7,819 nucleotides of DNA from Phycisphaeraceae bacterium (GTDB lineage Bacteria > Planctomycetota > Phycisphaerae > Phycisphaerales > Phycisphaeraceae), in contig SKPT01000089.1 in NCBI GenBank assembly GCA_007119405.1, positions 1 through 7,819 on the forward strand, in the 5' to 3' direction. Position 1 is the first letter of the stretch. Each line of letters opens with the position of its first letter. The notes under the pieces are model-generated. The model saw only the letters and a list, made by a program, of their open reading frames with translations. It did not search any database and was not told the origin of the DNA. Positions 1 through 5,932 of this stretch are shown here, in pieces. A program made the translations under genes and the position numbers.

Positions 1-839
1 GATTTGTCGGTCCAGATCGCCAGTTGCAGGGCGTCGTGGGCGGGGCTGGGTTCGTTGCGCAGGAGGGATACGTCGGCGAGCGCGGCCTTCATGAGGTTGA
101 GGTTGTTCTGCGCCGCCTGCTGGAGGTTGGCGATGATCTCGGCGATGAGCGCTTGCGGGGCGGTATCCGCGGGGTGGGGCCGCCAGCAGTCGTAGTCGGT
201 GGGCATGGCGATGAGGGCGTAGGCGAGCTCCGCCTCGCGGGCGAGGCGGGCTTCGGGCATGGCGGTCATGCCGATGAGGTCGCCGCCCCAGGCCTGGTGC
301 ATGAGCGACTCGGCGCGGGTGGAGAACGCGGGGCCCTCCATGCAGACGTACGTGCCGGCGTCGTGGACGTGCAGGTCGCTGCCCTGGTGCGCGAGGCGGT
401 CCGCGGCCGCACGCAGCCAGCGGCGCATGACGGGGCAGAAGGGCTCGGCGAGCTCGACGTGCACGGCCGCGTGCTCGTAGAACGTGCCCGGCCGGCGGAA
501 CGTTTTGTCGATGACCTGGTCCACGAGCACGAGCTGGCCCGGGGCGATGGGCTCGCGCAGCGAGCCGGTGGCGCCGGAGGCCAGGACGTGGGTGACGCCC
601 AGGCTCTTGAGGGCGAAGACGTTGGCGCGGTAGGGCACGTGGGTGGGGTTGAGCACGTGGCCCGGGCCGTGGCGCTGGATGATGAAGATTTCCAGGCCGT
701 GCCAGGTGGTGGTGAGGATGGGCGAGCTGGGCTTGCCGAAGGGGGTATCGAGCTCGAGGCTCTGGCCGTCGTGGCTGGCGAGCGCGTCGCCGAGGCCCGT
801 GCCGCCGATGATGCCGATGCGGAGGGGGGTGGGGGGCAT
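1..839 (-). CDS. mtnP: S-methyl-5'-thioadenosine phosphorylase (MTAP family), C-terminus cut by window edge
   Basis: Cytosolic phosphorolysis of 5'-methylthioadenosine to adenine and 5-methylthioribose-1-phosphate, in methionine and adenine salvage. Reading the minus strand from the ATG at 839 gives 279 residues, still open at the window edge. Seen: an N-terminal phosphate-binding IGIIGGTG (residues 8-15), TPFGKPS (32-38), the RHG motif (R56-H57), a GTYVCMEGPAFSTRAES stretch, MTAMPEARLAREAEL, then TDYDCW with D215 and D217. In MTAP this Asp pair recognises the 6-amino group of adenine, whereas purine nucleoside phosphorylases carry Asn there, so MTAP is preferred over an inosine or methylthioinosine enzyme. 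Human MTAP is about 283 residues, so only a short tail should be missing. The ATG at 847 is out of frame. No Shine-Dalgarno precedes 839; a -10-like hexamer lies 6 nt upstream, suggesting a leaderless mRNA. Codons mostly end in C. Confidence 0.93.
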   Translation of the reverse strand, partial: MPPTPLRIGIIGGTGLGDALASHDGQSLELDTPFGKPSSPILTTTWHGLEIFIIQRHGPGHVLNPTHVPYRANVFALKSLGVTHVLASGATGSLREPIAPGQLVLVDQVIDKTFRRPGTFYEHAAVHVELAEPFCPVMRRWLRAAADRLAHQGSDLHVHDAGTYVCMEGPAFSTRAESLMHQAWGGDLIGMTAMPEARLAREAELAYALIAMPTDYDCWRPHPADTAPQALIAEIIANLQQAAQNNLNLMKAALADVSLLRNEPSPAHDALQLAIWTDK

Positions 840-845
840 GGGGGC

Positions 846-873
846 ATGATAATTCAGAATGCAGAATTCAGAA
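846..873 (-). promoter_or_regulatory. candidate leaderless promoter of mtnP
   Basis: On the minus strand TATCAT (851 down to 846) matches the sigma-70 -10 box at 5 of 6 positions. It stands 6 nt (GCCCCC) before the ATG at 839, which would put the transcription start on the A of the start codon. TTCTGA (873-868), 16 nt further upstream and inside the heptamer array, is a weak -35 candidate with 3 of 6 matches. The lack of any Shine-Dalgarno agrees with leaderless translation. This is inference from spacing and consensus only. Confidence 0.4.
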
Positions 874-877
874 TGCG
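850..877. repeat. heptamer tandem array, GAATKCA type
   Basis: Four consecutive 7-mers read on the plus strand TAATTCA, GAATGCA, GAATTCA, GAATGCG. The same unit recurs three times exactly at 7470-7490. It is low in GC compared with its surroundings and lies 10 nt upstream of the mtnP start, covering the region where a -35 box would sit. Confidence 0.75.
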
Positions 878-961
878 GAATCGGGGGTCGGCGGGGAGGG
901 CGCGTTGTGCTTCTGCGGATCCCGGATCCCCGAACCCCCTTCTTCGCCCCCCTGGTTAGAC

Positions 962-990
962 TTGGCACCCGTGGATCTGCATGGTGTGAT
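962..990 (+). promoter_or_regulatory. weak candidate promoter for lpxK
   Basis: TTGGCA (962-967, 5 of 6 matches to the -35 consensus), a 17-nt spacer, then TGTGAT (985-990, 4 of 6 matches to -10). If real, transcription would begin near 997 and the start at 1019 would be used instead of the ATG at 989. The two readings exclude each other, and the GC-rich context makes chance matches possible. Confidence 0.2.
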
Positions 991-2014
991 GAGTGGCGAG
1001 CGGCGGGGGCCTGTGGCGATGGTGCTGCGCGGCGGGGCGGCCGTGGTGGAGCCCGGCTACGCGCTGGCGACGCGGGTGCGCAACGGGTTGTTCGATCGGG
1101 GTTGGAAGCGGGTGGTGCGCGCGGGCCGGCCGGTGATCAGCATCGGGAACATCACGGCCGGGGGCACGGGCAAGACGCCGATGGTGGCGCATCTGTGCCG
1201 GCTGCTGCTGGAGATGGGCCACCGCCCGGCGGTGCTGATGCGGGGCTACGGCCAGGACGAGCATCGCGAGCTGGCCGAGGCCCTGGGCGGGCGGGTGGCG
1301 ATCGAGGTGAACGCCGATCGCGCTGCCGGGGCCAGGCGGGTGCTGAACCGTGATCATTCGGTCGACGTGTTCGTGCTCGACGACGGGTTTCAGCATCGCC
1401 GGCTGCATCGCGACCTGGACCTGGTGCTGGTGGACGCGATGCAGCCTAGCGGCTACAACCGCTTGCTGCCGAGGGGCTTGCTGCGCGAGCCGGTGTCGGG
1501 GCTGCGCCGGGCCGACGCGGTGATCGTCACCCGTGCCGAGGCGGTGAGCGACGTTCATCTCCAGGAGCTGGACGCCCGTCTGCGGAGCCTCACCGGCTCA
1601 CCCGCGGCAGCGCACGCGGCCTACGGGTGGGCGTGCCTGTGGCATGGCGATGAACGCCGTTCCGTCGATGAGCTGGCCGGGCGACGCGTCGCCGGGGCGT
1701 GCGGCGTGGGCAACCCGGCGGCGTTCGAGCGCAGCCTCGCCCAGGCGGTCGGCCCCGGGGGGCAGGTGGTCAGCTTTGACGCCCTGGGCGACCATTACGC
1801 CTATTCGCCCCCGGCCGTGCGGCGGATCCTCGACGCGGCCCGCGATGCCGGGGCCGAGCTGCTGGTGACCACGGGCAAGGACTGGGTCAAGTGGCGGCAA
1901 CTGCTGGCTGCCCGGCCACCGCTGCCGGTGTGGCGCGCGGAGGTGGCGGTGCGCTTCGTCCGCGGCGGCGAGGCGATCGAGGCGATGCTCAAGCGATGCG
2001 CGGGTGACGGGTAA
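989..2014 (+). CDS. lpxK: tetraacyldisaccharide 4'-kinase
   Basis: Phosphorylates the 4' position of tetraacyldisaccharide-1-phosphate to give lipid IVA, the sixth step of the Raetz lipid A pathway, at the inner face of the cytoplasmic membrane. From the ATG at 989 the protein has 341 residues, normal for LpxK. Seen: an N-terminal SGE followed by a weakly hydrophobic segment, GNITAGGTGKTP with the Walker A lysine K62, RGYG soon after, DDGFQH at 131-136, LPRGLLREP, and TTGKDWVKW (T294 to about W302) near the C-terminus. All are family hallmarks. The start at 989 places SGE where E. coli LpxK has SGESP. A TTG at 905 opens the frame earlier but adds unconserved sequence from the repeat-rich spacer; an ATG at 1019 is a shorter alternative. 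No clear Shine-Dalgarno is visible. The stop codon sits on the first bases of a dispersed GCGAAG tract. It is divergent from mtnP. Confidence 0.93.
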   Translation: MSGERRGPVAMVLRGGAAVVEPGYALATRVRNGLFDRGWKRVVRAGRPVISIGNITAGGTGKTPMVAHLCRLLLEMGHRPAVLMRGYGQDEHRELAEALGGRVAIEVNADRAAGARRVLNRDHSVDVFVLDDGFQHRRLHRDLDLVLVDAMQPSGYNRLLPRGLLREPVSGLRRADAVIVTRAEAVSDVHLQELDARLRSLTGSPAAAHAAYGWACLWHGDERRSVDELAGRRVAGACGVGNPAAFERSLAQAVGPGGQVVSFDALGDHYAYSPPAVRRILDAARDAGAELLVTTGKDWVKWRQLLAARPPLPVWRAEVAVRFVRGGEAIEAMLKRCAGDG

Positions 2015-2052
2015 CCGCGAAGGAGCGAAGGTGGCGAAGGCCGCGAAGAAGA
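2013..2052. repeat. GCGAAG-rich dispersed tract, copy 1
   Basis: Begins AACCGCGAAGGAGCGAAGG and holds four GCGAAG hexamers at 2017, 2025, 2034 and 2043, spaced 8-9 nt apart. A second copy at 7499-7528 starts the same way, differing at one position in the first 19. The first two bases are the last two of the lpxK stop codon, so the tract abuts or has entered the very end of the gene. Confidence 0.65.
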
Positions 2053-2062
2053 TGCAGATGGG

Positions 2063-2077
2063 GGGCACGGCGTGCCC
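2063..2077. terminator. small palindrome, possible weak terminator after lpxK
   Basis: GGGCAC (2063-2068) and GTGCCC (2072-2077) form a 6-bp GC stem with a 3-nt loop, about 50 nt past the lpxK stop. There is no T-run, so intrinsic termination is doubtful. It could be another small repeat of this genome. Confidence 0.25.
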
Positions 2078-2130
2078 TGCGGGTCAAGCCGGGGCGCCCG
2101 GCGTCGTGAAGCATCACGTGGCGGCGCTGG

Positions 2131-2222
2131 TGTAGGGTGGGTAGAGCGAAGCGAAACCCACCGGTTGCGGCGGGGATCCACGGCCAACGTGGTGGGTTTC
2201 GCTTCGCTCTACCCACCCTACA
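2131..2222. repeat. REP-like long inverted repeat with perfect 32-bp arms
   Basis: Left arm 2131-2162 starts TGTAGGGTGGGTAGAGCG. Right arm 2191-2222 is its exact reverse complement; the loop between them is 28 nt. Each arm has an internal palindrome too (GGTGGGT 2136-2142 with ACCCACC 2156-2162), so two small hairpins can replace the long one. This resembles the GTAGGGTGGGT...ACCCACC repeats seen between genes in many bacteria. It separates lpxK from the hldE operon and could block read-through or stabilise RNA ends. Identity of the arms suggests recent arrival or gene conversion. Confidence 0.85.
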
Positions 2223-2248
2223 ACCGCCCCTTCGCGGTTCATCCGATG

Positions 2249-2277
2249 GGGACCGGGCGGTGCACCTGGTGTATAGT
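2249..2277 (+). promoter_or_regulatory. candidate promoter of the hldE operon
   Basis: TATAGT (2272-2277) matches the -10 consensus at 5 of 6 positions and is one of few AT-rich hexamers in the spacer. The matching -35 position (2249-2254, GGGACC) is poor. The predicted start near 2284 would leave a leader of about 27 nt carrying the Shine-Dalgarno at 2295. No other promoter-like site is obvious between the inverted repeat and the gene. Confidence 0.35.
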
Positions 2278-2294
2278 GACGGATCGGATCTTGC

Positions 2295-2299
2295 AGGAG
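2295..2299 (+). promoter_or_regulatory. ribosome binding site deciding the GTG start of hldE
   Basis: AGGAG lies 11 nt before the GTG at 2311. The nearer ATG at 2302 is only 2 nt away and is followed at once by TGA (ATGTGA). The GTG at 2304 meets a stop after seven codons. Only 2311 opens the kinase frame, so a GTG start is required unless translation begins inside the conserved domain. Confidence 0.7.
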
Positions 2300-2310
2300 T
2301 CATGTGACCG

Positions 2311-3807
2311 GTGACGAGCACGCGTGAGCTGATCGGGCTTGTGGATCGCTGGCGCCGGCGGCGCGTTGTCGTGGCGGGTGACTTCATGCTCGATCGGCAT
2401 ACCTACGGCAACGCGGAGCGGCTGTCGCCGGACGCCCCGGTGCCGGTGCTGGCCATCGAGCGCCAGACCGACCAGGCGGGCGGAGCGGCGAACGTGTGCC
2501 AGAACCTCATCGCCCTGCGCTGCGAGGTCGCGGCGCTGGGCGTGGTGGGGCGCGACGAGGCGGGCGAGCGGCTGCGCGGCGAGCTGGCCCAGGTCGGCTG
2601 CGACGTGACGGGGCTGCTGAGCGTCGACGATCGGCCGACGACGCTCAAGCAGAGCTTCGTGGGCCTGGCGCAGCACCGGCATCCGCAGAAGATGTTCCGC
2701 GTCGACCACGAGCGCAAGGGCCCGCTGGCCGAGGCGACCGTGGCCGAGCTGCTGGCCCGCGCCGAGGCGCTGGTGGCGGGGGCGGACATGCTGTGCCTGG
2801 AGGATTACGACAAGGGCGTGCTGGACGAGCGGCTGTGCCAGGGGCTGATCGCGCTGGCGGGCAGGCATGGCGTGGAGGTGATCGTGGACCCGGCGGCGTG
2901 CAGCGACTACGGCCGATACCGCGGCGCGACGTGCCTGACGCCCAACCGCACCGAGGCGGAGCTGGCGACAGGGCGGCAGGAGGCCAGCGCGACGGACCCT
3001 TACGCCGACGCGGAGGTGATGGCCAGGCAACTGGTCGAGGCGTTGTCGCTGCGCACGGTGGTGATGACGCTGGACCGCCACGGGGCGCTGCTGCTGGGGC
3101 CCGACGGCCGGGCGATCCCGGTGCCGACCGAGGCGCGGGCGGTGTATGACGTGACGGGGGCGGGGGACATGGTGCTGGCGATGCTGGCCGCGGCCCGGGC
3201 CAACGGCGCGGATTGGCCGGAGGCGGTGGCGCTGGCGAACACGGCGGCGGGGCTGGAGGTGGAGCGCTTCGGGTGCGTGCCCATCGAGCTGGACGAGGTG
3301 CTGCTGGCGCTGCTGCGCCACAACGGGGCGGGCAAGCTGCGGTCGCTCGAGCATCTGCTGCCCGAGCTGGCGGCGCTGCGCAAGGCGGGGCGGCGGATCG
3401 CGTTCACCAACGGCTGCTTCGACATCCTCCACGCCGGGCACGTCCAGTTCCTGCGCCAGGCGCGGCGGGCGGCCGACCTGCTCGTGGTCGGGATCAACAC
3501 CGACGGGTCGATCGCGCGCTTGAAGGGCGCCGGCCGGCCGGTCAACCGCGCCGGCGATCGCGTGATGGTGCTCAGCGAGCTCGAGAGCGTCAACTACATC
3601 GTGCTCTTCGAGCAGGACACGCCGATCGAGCTGATCCGGGCGATCGAGCCGGACCTGCTGGTCAAGGGCGCCGACTATACGCGTGAGCAGGTGGTCGGCC
3701 ACGAGCTGGTCGAGTCGCGCGGGGGCCGGGTCGTGCTCGTGCCGCTGGTCGAGGGGCGCAGCACGACAAGCATCATTGAGCGGATCGAGACGAGCAGGGG
3801 CGCATGA
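2311..3807 (+). CDS. hldE: bifunctional D-glycero-beta-D-manno-heptose-7-phosphate kinase / heptose-1-phosphate adenylyltransferase
   Basis: Makes the ADP-heptose precursor of the lipopolysaccharide inner core: the N-terminal domain phosphorylates D,D-heptose-7-phosphate at C1, and the C-terminal domain adds AMP to heptose-1-phosphate after a phosphatase step. The protein has 498 residues against 477 in E. coli. The ribokinase-fold domain (about 1-325) shows GDFMLDR near the start, a GGAANV motif, the TPN motif, and DVTGAGD with catalytic D286. The nucleotidyltransferase domain (about 345-498) shows FTNGCFDILHAGH (365-377), with the HxGH motif at 374-377, then RLKG, RPVN, LLVKGADY, and a terminal STTS (484-487). 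Both active sites look intact. It leads an operon and overlaps the next gene by 4 nt. No gmhA, gmhB or hldD lies in the window. Start codon GTG, served by AGGAG at 2295. Confidence 0.95.
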   Translation: MTSTRELIGLVDRWRRRRVVVAGDFMLDRHTYGNAERLSPDAPVPVLAIERQTDQAGGAANVCQNLIALRCEVAALGVVGRDEAGERLRGELAQVGCDVTGLLSVDDRPTTLKQSFVGLAQHRHPQKMFRVDHERKGPLAEATVAELLARAEALVAGADMLCLEDYDKGVLDERLCQGLIALAGRHGVEVIVDPAACSDYGRYRGATCLTPNRTEAELATGRQEASATDPYADAEVMARQLVEALSLRTVVMTLDRHGALLLGPDGRAIPVPTEARAVYDVTGAGDMVLAMLAAARANGADWPEAVALANTAAGLEVERFGCVPIELDEVLLALLRHNGAGKLRSLEHLLPELAALRKAGRRIAFTNGCFDILHAGHVQFLRQARRAADLLVVGINTDGSIARLKGAGRPVNRAGDRVMVLSELESVNYIVLFEQDTPIELIRAIEPDLLVKGADYTREQVVGHELVESRGGRVVLVPLVEGRSTTSIIERIETSRGA

Positions 3808-5144
3808 TGAGCGACCAGCCGCGCATGGCCTTGAGCCGACGTGCCTCACGGGCGAAGCCGCAGCCGATCAGCGAGATGCTGGCCTACGCGTTGTCGAATC
3901 CGCAGGTGATCTCGCTGGCCGCGGGGTTCGTCGACTACGAGACGCTGCCGGCGTTGCGCGTGGGGCGCATCGTCGGCGAGCTGCTGGGCGAGGCGCGGCA
4001 GGCGCGGGTCACGCTTCAGTACGGCACGACGCAGGGCCTGCCCGAGCTGCGGGGCGCCGTGCATCGCTATCTCGCCTCCCTGGACGACGCGGCGCCCGAG
4101 GCGTACCCCGGCTCGGCGGAGGACGTGGTCATCACCAACGGCAGCCAGCAGCTTCTGCACCTGGTCACCGACGTGCTGGTGGACCTGGACGACATCGTCA
4201 TCGCCGCCTGGCCGGACTATTTCGTCTACACGTCCGCGCTGCCGGGCATGGGGGCGCAGGTGCGGGCGGTGGAGATGGACGAGGAGGGGCTGATCCCCGA
4301 TCGCCTCGACGCGCTGCTGGCGGCGCTGGAGAAGGTGGGGCAGTTGTCGCGGGTCAAGATCATCTACGCGTGCACCTATCACCAGAACCCGACGGGTGCG
4401 ACGCTGAGCGAAGATCGCCGGGCGCAGCTCGTGGACATCGTGCGCCGCTGGAGCCGGCGGGCCGGGCATCGGATCATCCTCATCGAGGACGCGGCCTACC
4501 GGGAGCTGACCTACGCCCCGGCCAGCGCGGCGCGTCCGCGCTCGCTCAAGTCCTACGACACGGACAACGCCTACGTGGCGCTGATGCATACCTTCTCCAA
4601 GCCGTTCGCCCCGGGGCTGAAGATCGGCTACGGCCTGCTGCCGCGCGACCTGGTCGAGCCGGTGCTCGTGAACAAGGGCGGGCGCGACTTCGGCACGAGC
4701 AACCTCAGCCAGCGCGTGATGCTTGCGGCCATGGAGCAGGGTGACTTCGCCGAGCACATCGACACGCTGCGCCAGGCCTACGCCGCCAAGCGCGACGCGA
4801 TGCTCGAGGCGCTGGACGAGGGGCTGGGCGCGCTGGGCGAGCAGGTGCGGTTTTCCCGGCCGGCCGGCGGGCTGTACGTCTGGCTGACGCTGCCCGAGGC
4901 GATCGACACCGGCCGCGACGGCCCGCTCTTTGAGCGGGCGATCGCCCACGGCGTGCTCTACGTGCCCGGGGCGTACTGCTACCCGCCGGACCCGCGCCTG
5001 CCGGTGCCGACGAACACGATCCGCCTGAGCTTCGGCACGCCGAGTGTCGCGGACATCCGCCAAGGTATCGCCCGGCTGTCGGCGGCGATCCGCGAGGTGC
5101 TCGAAGCCGGTGCCGACCTGGCCGGCGCCCAGACCCGTCGATAG
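3804..5144 (+). CDS. PLP-dependent class I/II aminotransferase (2-aminoadipate aminotransferase-like)
   Basis: A cytosolic fold-type I aminotransferase moving an amino group between an amino acid and a 2-oxo acid via pyridoxal phosphate. It has 446 residues. Seen: an N-terminal FVDYETLP-type segment, YGTTQGLPELR, NGSQQLL for phosphate binding, HQNPTG with N195, EDAAYREL with D229 and Y232 for the cofactor ring, TFSKPFAPGLKIGYG with Schiff-base K266, and IRLSFG with carboxylate-binding R407. This pattern resembles LysN/2-aminoadipate aminotransferases and the catalytic half of MocR regulators, but no DNA-binding domain is fused. Substrate cannot be read; glutamate-like donors are likely for the group. 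Two ATGs are possible: 3804 overlaps the hldE stop as ATGA; 3807 overlaps as TGATG and is better placed (6 nt) behind AGGGG at 3796-3800. Translational coupling to hldE is likely. No link to LPS is evident. Confidence 0.88.
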   Translation: MMSDQPRMALSRRASRAKPQPISEMLAYALSNPQVISLAAGFVDYETLPALRVGRIVGELLGEARQARVTLQYGTTQGLPELRGAVHRYLASLDDAAPEAYPGSAEDVVITNGSQQLLHLVTDVLVDLDDIVIAAWPDYFVYTSALPGMGAQVRAVEMDEEGLIPDRLDALLAALEKVGQLSRVKIIYACTYHQNPTGATLSEDRRAQLVDIVRRWSRRAGHRIILIEDAAYRELTYAPASAARPRSLKSYDTDNAYVALMHTFSKPFAPGLKIGYGLLPRDLVEPVLVNKGGRDFGTSNLSQRVMLAAMEQGDFAEHIDTLRQAYAAKRDAMLEALDEGLGALGEQVRFSRPAGGLYVWLTLPEAIDTGRDGPLFERAIAHGVLYVPGAYCYPPDPRLPVPTNTIRLSFGTPSVADIRQGIARLSAAIREVLEAGADLAGAQTRR

Positions 5145-5162
5145 GCAAGCGCATCCTGAACC

Positions 5163-5167
5163 AGGAG
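5163..5167 (+). promoter_or_regulatory. strong ribosome binding site of the RraA-family gene
   Basis: AGGAG stands 8 nt before the ATG at 5176, the best-spaced Shine-Dalgarno in the window. It fixes the start there, although the frame stays open upstream to 5044 inside the aminotransferase gene. Confidence 0.8.
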
Positions 5168-5175
5168 AACCCACC

Positions 5176-5892
5176 ATGGCCGACGACCGCCTGCAACTGC
5201 TCGCGAAGTTCCACGGCTTGCGCGTCACCGACGTCGTCGACGCGATGGACGGTGTCGGCTACTTCGACCGCGGCCAGGTCTCGCGCGACATCGGCCCGCT
5301 GTGGCGCGACATCGACGCGTTCAGCCACCGGATCTACGGCCTCGCCCACACCGTGCGCCTCATCCCCAGCGACAAGCCCGTGCCCCGGCTCGGCGAGAGC
5401 TTCGACCAGTGGCGGCAGTGGGTCAAGGACGGCTACAAGATCTCGCAAGGCCCGATCCGTGAGCAGGTTCAAAGCGGCGACGTCATCGTCATCGACGGCG
5501 AGAACTGCGGCACCACGGGGTTCATCGGCTCGTGGAACGCGCTGGCGTGGATGGCCCGCGGCGCGGTCGGCGCGGTGACCAACGGCGGCTGCCGCGACAG
5601 CGACGAGCTGATCAAGCAGCGCGTGCCCGTCTACAGCCGCTACATCTCCAAGACGATCCGCCCCGGCCGGCTCGAGCTCGACGAGGTGCAGGTCAACGTC
5701 AACATCGGCGGCGCGACGGTGCGGCCGGGCGACGTGATCATCGCCGACGGCGACGGCGTGGTCTGCGTGCCCCGCGACGTCGCCGAGCAGGTCGCCGAGT
5801 ATGCCTGGTTCGTCGCCAACGCCGACAAGCAAGGCCGACGCGAGCTCTACAACCAGCTTGGCCGGCCGGTTGATTTCACGGTCGAGGTGTGA
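5176..5892 (+). CDS. RraA / 4-hydroxy-4-methyl-2-oxoglutarate aldolase family protein
   Basis: Member of the fold shared by RNase E inhibitor RraA and class II HMG/CHA aldolases, which cleave 4-hydroxy-2-oxo acids to pyruvate using a divalent metal. It has 238 residues, slightly longer than many family members. Seen: N-terminal DVVDAMD, GDVIVIDGENCGTTG, then GAVGAVTNGGCRDSDE with R140, D141 and E144 in the aldolase-type RDxxE arrangement, and VRPGDVIIADGDGVVCVP near the C-terminus. R140-D141 argues for an enzyme rather than an E. coli-type RraA regulator. The residue 21 positions before R140, usually acidic in the aldolase motif D/E-X20-R-D, is S119 here, so chemistry may differ. It follows the aminotransferase by 31 nt, probably co-transcribed. 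Its codons end mostly in C, unlike the G-rich plus-strand genes before it, a hint of separate origin or stronger expression. Exact substrate unknown. Confidence 0.85.
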   Translation: MADDRLQLLAKFHGLRVTDVVDAMDGVGYFDRGQVSRDIGPLWRDIDAFSHRIYGLAHTVRLIPSDKPVPRLGESFDQWRQWVKDGYKISQGPIREQVQSGDVIVIDGENCGTTGFIGSWNALAWMARGAVGAVTNGGCRDSDELIKQRVPVYSRYISKTIRPGRLELDEVQVNVNIGGATVRPGDVIIADGDGVVCVPRDVAEQVAEYAWFVANADKQGRRELYNQLGRPVDFTVEV

Positions 5893-5904
5893 GCGTCCGC
5901 GCTT

Positions 5905-5932
5905 GGCGCAGGCGGGCGACGCCTACGGCGCC
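5905..5932. terminator. hairpin between convergent genes, possible bidirectional terminator
   Basis: AGGCG (5910-5914) pairs with CGCCT (5920-5924). The outer GGCGC (5905-5909) pairs with GCGCC (5928-5932) across a 3-nt bulge. It lies where the RraA-family gene and the symporter converge and overlaps the symporter stop. No T-run follows on either strand, so any termination would rest on the stem alone or on Rho. Confidence 0.3.

Larger units (their letters stand above)
2015..2310. other. repeat-filled intergenic region between lpxK and hldE
   Basis: No convincing gene is present in these 296 bases. In order it holds the GCGAAG tract, a short GGGCAC/GTGCCC palindrome, the 92-bp REP-like inverted repeat, and the candidate promoter and leader of hldE. 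Short open frames across it only read through repeats. Confidence 0.7.

Noticed and set aside
266..847. 193-codon minus-strand frame from the ATG at 847
   Set aside because: Wrong frame relative to mtnP; the product is Ser/Pro/Ala/Arg low-complexity sequence. The phosphorylase frame starts from the ATG at 839.
24..959. 311-codon plus-strand open frame across the mtnP region
   Set aside because: It is antisense to mtnP, whose minus-strand reading shows unmistakable family motifs. The plus-strand product is low-complexity Gly/Ala/Val/Glu-rich sequence, and its end runs into the intergenic repeats.
905..988. TTG-initiated N-terminal extension of lpxK
   Set aside because: The added 28 residues come from the repeat-like GGATCCCGGATCC spacer and match nothing expected of LpxK. 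The ATG at 989 aligns with the usual N-terminus.
2239..3849. 536-codon minus-strand open frame opposite hldE
   Set aside because: Lies antisense to hldE, whose two domains are complete. The shadow protein is rich in Arg, His, Gln and Pro with no recognisable motif; high GC keeps stops rare.
5044..5175. Upstream extension of the RraA-family protein to 5044
   Set aside because: It overlaps the aminotransferase C-terminus in another frame, and a well-spaced AGGAG precedes the ATG at 5176, where family similarity begins.
3846..5228. 460-codon minus-strand open frame opposite the aminotransferase
   Set aside because: Antisense shadow of a gene with all catalytic residues of its family. The composition is Arg/His/Gln/Leu-rich and no domain is visible.
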